A stretch of 64,000 bases of DNA, taken from NCBI RefSeq assembly GCF_014203355.1, contig NZ_JACHIR010000001.1:2544038-2608037 (forward strand), given 5' to 3'. Numbering within the stretch: position 1 is the first letter of the stretch; each line of letters opens with the position of its first letter. Of this stretch, positions 28,162-35,963 are shown one piece after another. This DNA comes from Kutzneria kofuensis (lineage in GTDB: Bacteria; Actinomycetota; Actinomycetes; Mycobacteriales; Pseudonocardiaceae). The notes under the pieces were generated by a model, which worked only from the letters and a program-made list of their open reading frames with translations, was not told the DNA's origin and made no database searches. Position numbers and translations under genes: made by a program.

Positions 28162-29157
28162 GTGCAGGTGACCGACTTCGTGACGGTGATCGCGCTCGGC
28201 GGAACCATCGCCATGGCCAGGCCGGCCGACGGCAGCACGGGGGCCGTTCCGGCGCTCGATGTCGACGAGCTGCTGGCGTCCGTGCCGGGGCTGGGCGAGG
28301 TCGGCGTGCCGCTGCGCACGATCGCGTTCCGGTCGCTGCCGGGCGCCTCGGTCGGCTTCGACGACCTGACGGCGCTGGCCGAGCTGATCACGGCCGAGAT
28401 CGACGCCGGCGCCCGCGGCGTGGTGGTCACGCAGGGCACCGACACGATCGAGGAGACGGCGTTCTTCCTCGACACGAGCGTGCTGGACGGCGCGCCGGTG
28501 GTGGTCACCGGCGCGATGCGCAACCCGTCGCTGGCCGGCGCCGACGGCCCGGCCAACCTGCTCGCCGCCGTGCAGGTGGCGGCCAGCGAGCAGGCCGACG
28601 GGCTGGGCTGCGTGGTGGTGTTCGCCGACGAGGTGCACGCCGCGAGGTACGTCACCAAGGCGCACAGCGCAAGCATCGCCGCCTTCGTGTCACCGAACAC
28701 CGGGCCGATCGGCTACGTCGTGGAGGGCTCGCTCCGGCTGCTGAACCGGCCGGCCGACGTGCTCAAGGTGTACGTCCCGCAGGGCGCGCCGGAGCCGACG
28801 ATCGGCCTGGTCACGGTCACCCTCGGCGACGACGGGGCCGTGCTCAAGGCGATCGGCGACGCCGTGGACGGGCTCGTGGTGGCCGCGTTCGGGGCCGGCC
28901 ACGTGCCGGTGGCCATGGTCGAGCCGCTGACCGCGCTCGCCCAGCGGATGCCGGTGATCCTCGCCTCCCGCACGGGCGCCGGGCCGGTGCTGGCCGAGAC
29001 CTACGGCTTCCCCGGGTCCGAACAGGACCTGCTGCGCCGCGGCCTGATCGGGGCCGGCTTCCTCAGCCCCGTCAAGGCCCGCATCCTGCTGCGGCAGCTG
29101 CTGGCCGCCAGAGCCGGGACCGACGACATCCGGAAGGCGTTCATCGGCGAGGAGTGA
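28162..29157 (+). CDS. L-asparaginase
   Basis: The 331-residue protein has both threonine motifs: VIALGGTIAMARP (nucleophile Thr) and VVVTQGTDTIEETAFFLD, plus the Lys in VTKAHSAS and the LAGADGPANLLAAVQVA segment. There is no signal peptide, so it is cytosolic. It hydrolyses asparagine, possibly with glutaminase side activity. The start is GTG 28162 or GTG 28168. Four bases separate it from the following SMP-30-like gene. Confidence 0.92.
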   Translation: MQVTDFVTVIALGGTIAMARPADGSTGAVPALDVDELLASVPGLGEVGVPLRTIAFRSLPGASVGFDDLTALAELITAEIDAGARGVVVTQGTDTIEETAFFLDTSVLDGAPVVVTGAMRNPSLAGADGPANLLAAVQVAASEQADGLGCVVVFADEVHAARYVTKAHSASIAAFVSPNTGPIGYVVEGSLRLLNRPADVLKVYVPQGAPEPTIGLVTVTLGDDGAVLKAIGDAVDGLVVAAFGAGHVPVAMVEPLTALAQRMPVILASRTGAGPVLAETYGFPGSEQDLLRRGLIGAGFLSPVKARILLRQLLAARAGTDDIRKAFIGEE

Positions 29158-29161
29158 GGCA

Positions 29162-30163
29162 GTGGCTCGTCCGTCCATCAACCCCGTCGTGTGGCAGCCG
29201 CCGGCCGCGCCCGAGCGGGCCCGGCGCTCGGACAGCGCGCCGCCGATGCCCGCGCCGCGGGTGCTCGCCGTGAACGGGACCGGCCCCGAGGATGTCGTCG
29301 TCGACGAGCAGGGCCGGCTGGTGACCGGCGTCGAGGACGGCCGGATCCTGCGGCTGTCCGACGACGGCCGGCGAATCGACCAGGTCGCCGACACCCAGGG
29401 CCGGCCGCTGGGCGTCGAGCTGCTCGGCGACGGCCGGCTGCTGGTCTGCGACGCCGAACGCGGGCTGCTCGCCGTCGATCCCGAGGGCGGCTCGGTCGAA
29501 GCGCTCGTCGCCGGCCGGGAGCTGGCCGCCGGCCGGCCGCTGCGCCTGTGCAACAACGCCGCCGTGGCCCGGGACGGCACCGTCTTCTTCACCGACTCCA
29601 CCCAGCGCTTCGGCGTCGAGCACTTCATGGCCGACCTGCTCGAACACGGCGGCACCGGCCGGCTGCTGCGCCGGGACGTCTCCGGCGAGGTCACCGAGCT
29701 GTTGGACGGCCTCCAGTTCGCCAACGGCGTCGCGCTGTCCGCCGACGAGTCGTACGTGGCGGTGGCGGAGACCGGCTCGTACCGGATCAGCCGGGTGTGG
29801 CTGGACACCGGCCGGAGCGAGGTCCTCGCCGACAACCTGCCGGGCATCCCCGACAACCTCAGCACCGGCGCGGACGGCCTGATCTGGGTCGCCCTGGCCA
29901 CGCCGCGCAACCCCGTGCTGGACTGGACCGCGTCCCGGAATCCGTTGCTACGCAAGGCAACCTGGGCGCTGCCGCCCTCCGTGCTGACCAGGTTCGAGGT
30001 TCGCACCACCTGGGTGGTCGCCATCGACGACTCCGGCGCCATCGTGCGGGACCTGCAGACCTCGGCGCCCGGCTACCACATGGTCACCGGCGTCCGGCAG
30101 CACGGCGGCAAGCTCTACCTGGGCAGCCTGCGGGAACAGGGCATCGCCGTCATCGACCTGTGA
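29162..30163 (+). CDS. Strictosidine-synthase-like / SMP-30-fold beta-propeller protein
   Basis: The 333-residue protein has GPEDVVVDEQGRLVTGVEDGRILRLS, LCNNAAVARDGTVFFTDSTQRF, LQFANGVALSADESYVAVAETGSYRISRVWL and LPGIPDNLSTGADGLIWVALATPRNP, the propeller pattern of the strictosidine synthase-like (APMAP/SSL) group. Bacterial members are usually lactonases or arylesterases, not alkaloid synthases. It is coupled to the asparaginase gene (4-base gap). It converges with the SMI1/KNR4 gene, overlapping by 14 bases. Confidence 0.85.
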   Translation: MARPSINPVVWQPPAAPERARRSDSAPPMPAPRVLAVNGTGPEDVVVDEQGRLVTGVEDGRILRLSDDGRRIDQVADTQGRPLGVELLGDGRLLVCDAERGLLAVDPEGGSVEALVAGRELAAGRPLRLCNNAAVARDGTVFFTDSTQRFGVEHFMADLLEHGGTGRLLRRDVSGEVTELLDGLQFANGVALSADESYVAVAETGSYRISRVWLDTGRSEVLADNLPGIPDNLSTGADGLIWVALATPRNPVLDWTASRNPLLRKATWALPPSVLTRFEVRTTWVVAIDDSGAIVRDLQTSAPGYHMVTGVRQHGGKLYLGSLREQGIAVIDL

Positions 30164-30626
30164 GGCCCTCGACGAAGGACCGGAAGTCGGCGGCCAGCGG
30201 CAACTCCGTGTTCTGGTCGGCGTCGAGCCACACCACCGAGGGCTCACCGGGGCGGCGGTAGTCCAGGGCGATCCACGTGTGACCGTCGCCGGACAACGGC
30301 ACGACGCCGGCGGGAAGGCCCCACTCCTCGATCAGGGCGGGGGCGTCGAGCAGCGAAGTCACGCCCCTGGTGCGGCCGATGCCCATCAGGTCGGGCAGCG
30401 GCACATGGTCGTCGGCCCAGGAAGTCGGCGCGGAGGTCGGGAACCGCCGCCGGCCACAGGCGACGCCGCCGCCGTTCTGGATACGCAGGAGGTCGAGCAG
30501 GGCGGCGGGCAGCGTGACGCCGAGCAGGGCCTCGGCCTCCCGGACGTCCTCGTCGGTCAGCGGCGGCTGAACGTCGTAGGTGCCGTCACCCCAGAACGCG
30601 ACCTTGATCTCGTCGAAGTCCGCCAC
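30150..30626 (-). CDS. SMI1/KNR4 (SUKH) family protein
   Basis: The 158-residue protein has the SUKH pattern: LTDEDVREAEALLGVTLPAALLDLLRIQNGGGVACGRRRFP near the start, then LPDLMGIG and GLPAGVVPLSGDGHTWIALDYRRPGEPSVVWLD. SUKH proteins are often immunity proteins against polymorphic toxins, or solitary regulators. No toxin gene is next to it, so an immunity role is unproven. ATG 30626 begins ADFDEIKVAFW. Confidence 0.85.
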   Translation of the reverse strand: MADFDEIKVAFWGDGTYDVQPPLTDEDVREAEALLGVTLPAALLDLLRIQNGGGVACGRRRFPTSAPTSWADDHVPLPDLMGIGRTRGVTSLLDAPALIEEWGLPAGVVPLSGDGHTWIALDYRRPGEPSVVWLDADQNTELPLAADFRSFVEGLTGR

Positions 30627-30707
30627 CCGGGCAGCCTAGGCCCGTGACCGCCGGATGTGCAGGTAGCTCCACTGCCGGCCTACGGCCGGATGGGCGACAC
30701 TCGTGCC

Positions 30708-32429
30708 ATGGCACGGCTACGGGGGTTGGGGCTGGTTGCGCTGGCGGCGCTCGGCCCGGTCCTGGCCGTGCTCGACCTCGTGGCCCTGCTGTTCGGCGTG
30801 ACTCCGCTGGTGCTGCGGATCCGGCGGATGCCGGTGATGGCCCGCAGGCTGGCCGGCGAGTGGTGTGGCGTGCCGATCGCGGAGCCGTATCAGCCGGCAC
30901 CGCCGCCGCCTCGGCCGCGGCCCGACGGCATGTACGAGGTGCGGAGGCGGCTGTACCGCCATCCGCACATGCCCGCGTACCGGCAGCGTGCCCACTGGCT
31001 GGCCTCGGACGGGGCGACCTGGCTGGATCTGTTGTGGCTGGTGGCCAACCCGGTCGCCGGCACGGTGCTGGGGCTGGCGGCGGTGGTCGTCGGGCAACGG
31101 GGGCTGCGCTGGCACGGGCGGTGGACGCGAGCACTGCTCGGGGCGCGCCGGCCGTGGCCGAACTGGGTGAAGGACCGGGTCGTCCTGGTCCTGGACGGCG
31201 CGCAACTGGCCGTGCAGTCGCTGGCCGGCCTGCTGCTGGCGGCGTTGCAACTGGTCACGGCGGCGCTGGCGCTGGCCGGTGTCACCTGGCCGTTGATCGT
31301 GCTGATCGAGAACTCCCGCGGCTTCACCAACTACTACCGGCGGCGGGTCGGTGGCATCGACGAGCCGTACCGACCGGCCCCGCCCGTGCCGCGGCCGGAG
31401 CCGGACGGGCGGTACCGGGTCGGCCGGCGGATGTTCCGGTCGCCGACGGTCCCGGTGCGGCTGGCGCGGCTGTACTGGCTTACCGGGGATCCGGCCTCCG
31501 GCCGGGACTTCCTGTGGATGCTGCTGAACCCACTGGTCGCCGTGACTCTGTTGGCGGCGCCGTGCGCCGCCCTGTTGGTGGGCTTCGCCCAAGTGACCAC
31601 GGTGGTCACGTACCTGTGGCGCCACAACCAACCGTGGTGGCAGCTGCCGGCCGGCGCGGCGGCGGTGGCGGTGGCGCTGGTCCTGGCCCCGACGTTGCGT
31701 CGATGGCACGACCGCTGGACGCCGGTGCTGCTCGCCCCGACCAAGGCCGCCCGGCTGGCGCAGCGGGTGGAGCGGCTGACCGAGACCCGGGCCGACGCCG
31801 TCGACACCCAGGCCGCCGAGCTGCGCCGGATCGAGCGGGACCTGCACGACGGCGCGCAGGGCCGGCTGGTCGCGATGGGCATGGCGCTGCGCACCGTGGA
31901 GCGGCTGCTGGACGTGGATCCGAAGACGGCCCGCCGGCTGATCGTGGAGGTGCGGGAGAACACGGCGACCGCGCTGAACGAGATCCGCGAGCTGGTGCAC
32001 GGCATCCACCCGCCGGTGCTGGCCGAACGCGGCCTCGCGGACGCGATCCGGGTGGTGGCGCTGGACTGCCCGCTGGACGTGGAGGTGGCCGCCGACCTGC
32101 CCGGACGGCTCGACCCACCGGTCGAGTCGGCCGCCTACTTCGCCGTGCGGGAGCTGCTGACCAACGCCGCCAAGCACTCCGGTGCGTCGAATGTCCGGGT
32201 CGACGTGCACCACGCCGACGAGTTGCTGCGCATCCACGTGCACGACGACGGTCACGGCGGCGCGGACCCGGCCGGCGGCACCGGGCTGCTGGGCATCCGG
32301 CGCCGGCTCGGTACCTTCGACGGCGTCCTGGACGTGCACAGCCCCGTCGGCGGCCCAACCACACTGACGCTGGAGATCCCGTGCGTGTTGTCATCGCGGA
32401 GGACGTCTACCTCCTCCGAGCCGGGCTGA
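30708..32429 (+). CDS. Sensor histidine kinase with tandem-duplicated sensor module
   Basis: The 573-residue kinase has two copies of a membrane sensor module (residues ~45-190 and ~215-340), each with EPYxPAPPxPRPxPDGxYxVxRRxxR, a soluble stretch and an LLWLVANPVAG / LWMLLNPLVAV membrane pair. HisKA_3 follows with phospho-acceptor His380 in RIERDLHDGAQGRLVAMGMAL, then HATPase (ELLTNAAKHSGAS, HDDGHGGADPAGGTGLLGIRRRL). ATG 30708 is used. The response regulator starts inside its 3' end (49-base overlap), so they are a tight pair. The stimulus is unknown. Confidence 0.92.
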   Translation: MARLRGLGLVALAALGPVLAVLDLVALLFGVTPLVLRIRRMPVMARRLAGEWCGVPIAEPYQPAPPPPRPRPDGMYEVRRRLYRHPHMPAYRQRAHWLASDGATWLDLLWLVANPVAGTVLGLAAVVVGQRGLRWHGRWTRALLGARRPWPNWVKDRVVLVLDGAQLAVQSLAGLLLAALQLVTAALALAGVTWPLIVLIENSRGFTNYYRRRVGGIDEPYRPAPPVPRPEPDGRYRVGRRMFRSPTVPVRLARLYWLTGDPASGRDFLWMLLNPLVAVTLLAAPCAALLVGFAQVTTVVTYLWRHNQPWWQLPAGAAAVAVALVLAPTLRRWHDRWTPVLLAPTKAARLAQRVERLTETRADAVDTQAAELRRIERDLHDGAQGRLVAMGMALRTVERLLDVDPKTARRLIVEVRENTATALNEIRELVHGIHPPVLAERGLADAIRVVALDCPLDVEVAADLPGRLDPPVESAAYFAVRELLTNAAKHSGASNVRVDVHHADELLRIHVHDDGHGGADPAGGTGLLGIRRRLGTFDGVLDVHSPVGGPTTLTLEIPCVLSSRRTSTSSEPG

Positions 32430-33037
32430 CCCGGCTGCTGGAGGCGTACGACTTCGAGGTGGTCGCCGCCGTCGAATCCGGGCCGGAGCTGCTGGCGGCG
32501 CTGATCGAGCACAATCCGGACGTGGCCGTGGTCGACGTGCGGCTGCCGCCGACGTTCACCGACGAGGGGCTCCGCGCCGCCATCGCGGCCCGTCGGACCC
32601 ATCCCGGGTTGCCGGTCGTCGTCCTGTCCCAGCACGTCCAGCAGCTCTACGCCCGTGAACTGCTGGCTGACGGCGGCGCCGGCGTCGGCTACCTGCTCAA
32701 GGACCGCGTGTTCAACGACGAGCAGTTCGTGGACGCCCTGCGGCGGGTCGCCGCCGGTGGCACCGCGATGGACCCCGACGTGGTGGCGAAGCTGATCAGC
32801 GGCACGCCGCCGCTGGCCACGCTCAGCCCGCGGGAACGCGAGGTGCTGGAGCTGATGGCGCAGGGGCGGTCCAACGCCGCCATCGGGCAGCGGCTGCACC
32901 TGTCCGACAGCGCCGTGAGCAAGCACATCGCCTCGATCTTCGGCAAGCTCGGGCTGGCCGCGTCCGACGACGACAACCGGCGGGTACTAGCCGTTCTCGC
33001 ACACATCACGGGCAATTCGTCACACAACCACCCCTGA
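32381..33037 (+). CDS. NarL/LuxR-type response regulator
   Basis: The 218-residue protein has a receiver domain (VRVVIAEDVYLLRAGLTRLL, phospho-acceptor Asp52 in VAVVDVRLPP, Lys in GYLLKDR) and a C-terminal LuxR helix-turn-helix (LSPREREVLELMAQGRSNAAIGQRLHLSDSAVSKHIASIFGKLGL). GTG 32381 lies 49 bases inside the kinase gene. It is the partner of the upstream kinase. Targets are unknown. Confidence 0.94.
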   Translation: MRVVIAEDVYLLRAGLTRLLEAYDFEVVAAVESGPELLAALIEHNPDVAVVDVRLPPTFTDEGLRAAIAARRTHPGLPVVVLSQHVQQLYARELLADGGAGVGYLLKDRVFNDEQFVDALRRVAAGGTAMDPDVVAKLISGTPPLATLSPREREVLELMAQGRSNAAIGQRLHLSDSAVSKHIASIFGKLGLAASDDDNRRVLAVLAHITGNSSHNHP

Positions 33038-33051
33038 CCCCCTAGATTGCC

Positions 33052-33057
33052 TACGAT
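33052..33057 (+). promoter_or_regulatory. Putative -10 box (TACGAT) for the leaderless pptH-like gene
   Basis: TACGAT ends six bases before GTG 33064 and there is no ribosome binding site, so pptH-pptT-HD probably starts from a leaderless message. Confidence 0.45.
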
Positions 33058-33063
33058 CGACGG

Positions 33064-33891
33064 GTGAAGTTGCTCGCGGTCAGCGACCTGCACGTCGCGT
33101 ACGAGGAGAACCGGACGATCACCGAGGGGCTGCGCCCCGAGTCGGACGACGACTGGCTGATCGTCGCCGGCGACGTGGGCGAGATGTCCTCGGACATCGA
33201 GTGGGCGCTGGGCCTGCTGCGGGAGCGCTTCGCCAAGGTGATCTGGGTGCCCGGCAACCACGAGCTGTGGACGCCGAAGGACGACCCGGTGCAGCTGCGG
33301 GGCGTCGAGCGCTACGACTACCTCGTGGAGATGTGCCGGCGGCTCGACGTCGTGACGCCCGAGGACGACTACCCGATCTGGGACGGCGAGGGCGGTCCGG
33401 CGGTGATCGCGCCGCTGTTCCTGCTCTACGACTACACGTTCCGTCCCGAGGGCACCCATAACAAGGAAGAGGCGCTGGCCAAGGCGCACGAGGCCGGCGT
33501 CGTCTGCACCGACGAGTACTTCCTGTTCCCCGACCCGTATCCCAGCCGCGAGGCCTGGTGCGAGGCGCGGGTCGAGCTGACCGAGAAGCGGCTGTCGGCG
33601 CTGCCGCCGGACCTGCCGACCGTGCTGATCAACCACTGGCCGATGGTGCGGGAGCCCACGCGGGTCATGTACTACCCCGAGTTCGCGCAGTGGTGCGGCA
33701 CCGTGCTCACCGCCGACTGGCACACCCGGTTCCGCTCCGCCTGTTCGGTGTACGGGCATCTGCACATTCCCCGCACCACTCACTACGACGACGTGCGGTT
33801 CGAGGAGGTTTCCGTGGGCTATCCGCGGGAGTGGAAGAAGTGGGGGCGCTCCGAGGGGTGGCTGCGCCAGATCCTGCCGGTGAAGCCGTGA
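33064..33891 (+). CDS. pptH: Metallophosphoesterase, PptH-like (Ppant hydrolase)
   Basis: The 275-residue calcineurin-type protein shows the metal motifs SDLHVAYEENR, VAGDVGEM, VPGNHELWTP, LINHWPM and VYGHLHIPRT. It lies directly before and overlaps the PptT-type transferase, as Rv2795c (PptH) does with Rv2794c (PptT) in M. tuberculosis. PptH there removes 4'-phosphopantetheine from carrier proteins, undoing PptT. The same pairing here supports the same job. GTG 33064 begins KLLAVSDLH. Confidence 0.85.
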   Translation: MKLLAVSDLHVAYEENRTITEGLRPESDDDWLIVAGDVGEMSSDIEWALGLLRERFAKVIWVPGNHELWTPKDDPVQLRGVERYDYLVEMCRRLDVVTPEDDYPIWDGEGGPAVIAPLFLLYDYTFRPEGTHNKEEALAKAHEAGVVCTDEYFLFPDPYPSREAWCEARVELTEKRLSALPPDLPTVLINHWPMVREPTRVMYYPEFAQWCGTVLTADWHTRFRSACSVYGHLHIPRTTHYDDVRFEEVSVGYPREWKKWGRSEGWLRQILPVKP

Positions 33892-34487
33892 TCGAGGAGC
33901 TGCTGCCTTCTTCGGTGGCCTACGCCGAGGCGTTCGACGACCACTCCGCCGTGGAGCTCTTCCCCGAGGAGGAGGCCGTCATCGCCCGCGCCGTCGACAA
34001 GCGGCGCCGGGAGTTCTCCACCGTCCGGTACTGCGCCCGCCAGGCCATGAAGTCCCTCGGCCTGCCCGAAAGCCCTGTGCTGCCGGGGGAACGGGGCGCT
34101 CCACAGTGGCCGGACGGGGTCGTCGGCAGCATGACCCACTGTCTTGGCTACCGCGCGGCCGCTTTGGCGTGGGGCAGGGACATCGTCACCATCGGCATCG
34201 ACGCCGAGCCCGACGAGCCCCTGCCCGAGGGAGTCCTCGACGCCATCGCGCTGCCGTCCGAGCGGTCGGTTCACGGCCGGCTTCTGTTCAGCGCCAAGGA
34301 AAGCGTGTACAAGGCCTGGTTCCCGCTCGCCCGGACATTCCTCGACTTCTCCGAGGCCGAACTGTCCTTCGGCGACGGCGTGTTCTCCGCCCGGATCCTC
34401 GTTCCCGGCCCCGTCAGCGGCTTCTCCGGCCGCTGGCTCATCCGCGACGGCTTCGTGCTGACCTCCATCGTGGTCCCCGTTGCCTGA
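33888..34487 (+). CDS. pptT: 4'-phosphopantetheinyl transferase, PptT type
   Basis: The 199-residue Sfp/EntD-like enzyme moves phosphopantetheine from CoA to acyl- and peptidyl-carrier proteins. Signatures: EFSTVRYCARQAMKSLGLP, GAPQWPDGVVGSMTHCLGY, GIDAEPDEPLPEGVLDAIALPSE (metal Asp/Glu) and LLFSAKESVYKAWFPLARTFLDF. It is somewhat shorter than mycobacterial PptT in the loop before the FSAKE motif. GTG 33888 overlaps the PptH-like stop by four bases. Confidence 0.95.
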   Translation: MIEELLPSSVAYAEAFDDHSAVELFPEEEAVIARAVDKRRREFSTVRYCARQAMKSLGLPESPVLPGERGAPQWPDGVVGSMTHCLGYRAAALAWGRDIVTIGIDAEPDEPLPEGVLDAIALPSERSVHGRLLFSAKESVYKAWFPLARTFLDFSEAELSFGDGVFSARILVPGPVSGFSGRWLIRDGFVLTSIVVPVA

Positions 34488-35088
34488 CATCGCTTGGCGC
34501 GCGGCGGTTTCCGCCCTCGGCGGCACGCCCGTCGACACCGACATCGTCGCGCGCTACAGCGAGCCCCACCGCCGCTACCACGACCTCCGCCACGTCCGCT
34601 CCGTCGTCCGCGACGCCGTCACGCTGGTTCCCTTGTCCTCGCCGGAAAAGGCCGTGTTGATCCTCGCCGCCTGCGCCCACGACGTCGTCTACGACGCCGT
34701 CCCCGGCACCGACGAGCACCGCAGCGCCGACTGGGCCCGTACCTGGCTCACCCGCTCCGGCTTGGAGTCCGCCGCCTCCCGCGTCTCCGACCTCGTGCTC
34801 ATGACCATCAAGCACGCCGCCGACCCTACGGATCACGTCGCCTGCGCCCTGCTGGACGCCGACCTCGCCATCCTCGGCTCCCCCGCTGCCGACTACGACG
34901 CCTACGCCTCGGCCGTGCGCCAGGAGTACTCCGCCGTCCCCGACGACTCCTGGCGCACCGGCCGCTCCCGCGTCCTGCACTCCCTACTCGATCGGGACCG
35001 CCTGTTCCTCACCCCCGCCGGCCGCGACCGCTGGGAGGCCGCGGCGCGGCGGAACCTCGCCCGTGAGCTGGAGTCGCTGCGTCAGTAG
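34480..35088 (+). CDS. HD-domain phosphohydrolase-like protein
   Basis: The 202-residue protein has HD-domain metal motifs: EPHRRYHDLRHV (His), LAACAHDVVYD (His-Asp) and a later Asp in CALLDADLAILG. It resembles predicted metal-dependent HD phosphohydrolases of about 200 residues. Start TTG 34480 overlaps pptT by eight bases, so it is in the pptH-pptT operon. Substrate unknown; a link to carrier-protein or nucleotide turnover is speculation. Confidence 0.8.
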   Translation: MPDIAWRAAVSALGGTPVDTDIVARYSEPHRRYHDLRHVRSVVRDAVTLVPLSSPEKAVLILAACAHDVVYDAVPGTDEHRSADWARTWLTRSGLESAASRVSDLVLMTIKHAADPTDHVACALLDADLAILGSPAADYDAYASAVRQEYSAVPDDSWRTGRSRVLHSLLDRDRLFLTPAGRDRWEAAARRNLARELESLRQ

Positions 35089-35732
35089 AGGTTGTTGGCG
35101 TAGGTGGGGCCGTAGTAGCGCTCCAGCTCGGCCAAGGGGTCCTCGGGGCGTTCGAGGGCCTTGGCGATGGCGGGGCGGGAGGCTACGGAGTCGGGGTCCC
35201 AGGTCTCCGGTCGCCAGAGGGCGGAGCGGAGGAAGGCCTTGGCGCAGTGGTGGAAGACCTCGTCGATGTCGACGAGCATGACGATCTTGGGGCGGTGGCC
35301 CTTGACGACCATCTGGTCGAAGAAGGGGGCATCGGAGAGGAGGCGGGCGCGGCCGTTGATGCGGAGGGTGTCGCCGCGGCCGGGGAGGAGGTAGAGCAGG
35401 CCGACATGGGGGTTGGAGAGGATGTTGCGCCAACCGTCGACGCGGCGGTTTCCGGGGCGGTCGGGAACGGCGATGGTGCGGTCGTCGAGGACGAGGGTGA
35501 AGCCGGGGGGATCACCCTTCGGTGAGACGTCGCAGCTGCCGTCGGCGGCGCTGGTGGCGATGAGGCAGAAAGGCGAGGCGGCAAGCCACTGCCGGTCCAG
35601 CTCGTGCAGCGCAGGCCGCACCTTCTCGGCGACCCGTTTGACGGGCTCACCGACAAGCTCGCTGAGCTCGTCAACCGATGTGATCTCGCGCAAGGTCTCC
35701 CCCCTCGTCGACGGACGATCCGCGGTCGACAT
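35082..35732 (-). CDS. PPOX-class flavin-binding-fold protein (MSMEG_1061-like)
   Basis: The 216-residue protein has the split-barrel fold: WLAASPFCLIATSAADGSCDVSPKGDPPGFTLVLDDRTIAVPDRPGNRRVDGWRNIL...VGLLYLLPGRGDTLRINGRARLLSD, the pattern of the MSMEG_1061 subfamily of pyridoxamine-phosphate-oxidase-like proteins, which bind FMN or F420. The reaction is unknown. Start ATG 35732. It converges with the HD gene (7-base overlap). Confidence 0.87.
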   Translation of the reverse strand: MSTADRPSTRGETLREITSVDELSELVGEPVKRVAEKVRPALHELDRQWLAASPFCLIATSAADGSCDVSPKGDPPGFTLVLDDRTIAVPDRPGNRRVDGWRNILSNPHVGLLYLLPGRGDTLRINGRARLLSDAPFFDQMVVKGHRPKIVMLVDIDEVFHHCAKAFLRSALWRPETWDPDSVASRPAIAKALERPEDPLAELERYYGPTYANNLY

Positions 35733-35963
35733 TACGCGTCCTGGCGTACGGAAGGCTGCCCGCACAACGGGATCGCATCGACCACGGAGATGGCACGATC
35801 GGTCACTCTGCGAGCACGTCGCCGAAAAGGGCGCGGTTTGCGGGATTCGGCGTACCCGGTACGCGAAACTTGACCGCGCGGCCGACCGCAACCATCTACC
35901 CTTGCGGACCGGAACAGGCATAGTTGAGCCGGTCAGCACCCACCCCAGGGGGACGTCAGCACC

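Noticed and set aside
28162-30163. Alkaloid biosynthesis suggested by the strictosidine-synthase-like protein
   Set aside because: Bacterial members are mostly lactonase or esterase-like, and no alkaloid pathway genes are present.
30150-30626. SMI1/KNR4 protein as toxin immunity gene
   Set aside because: No polymorphic toxin, secretion or cognate toxin gene is adjacent, so an immunity role cannot be supported.
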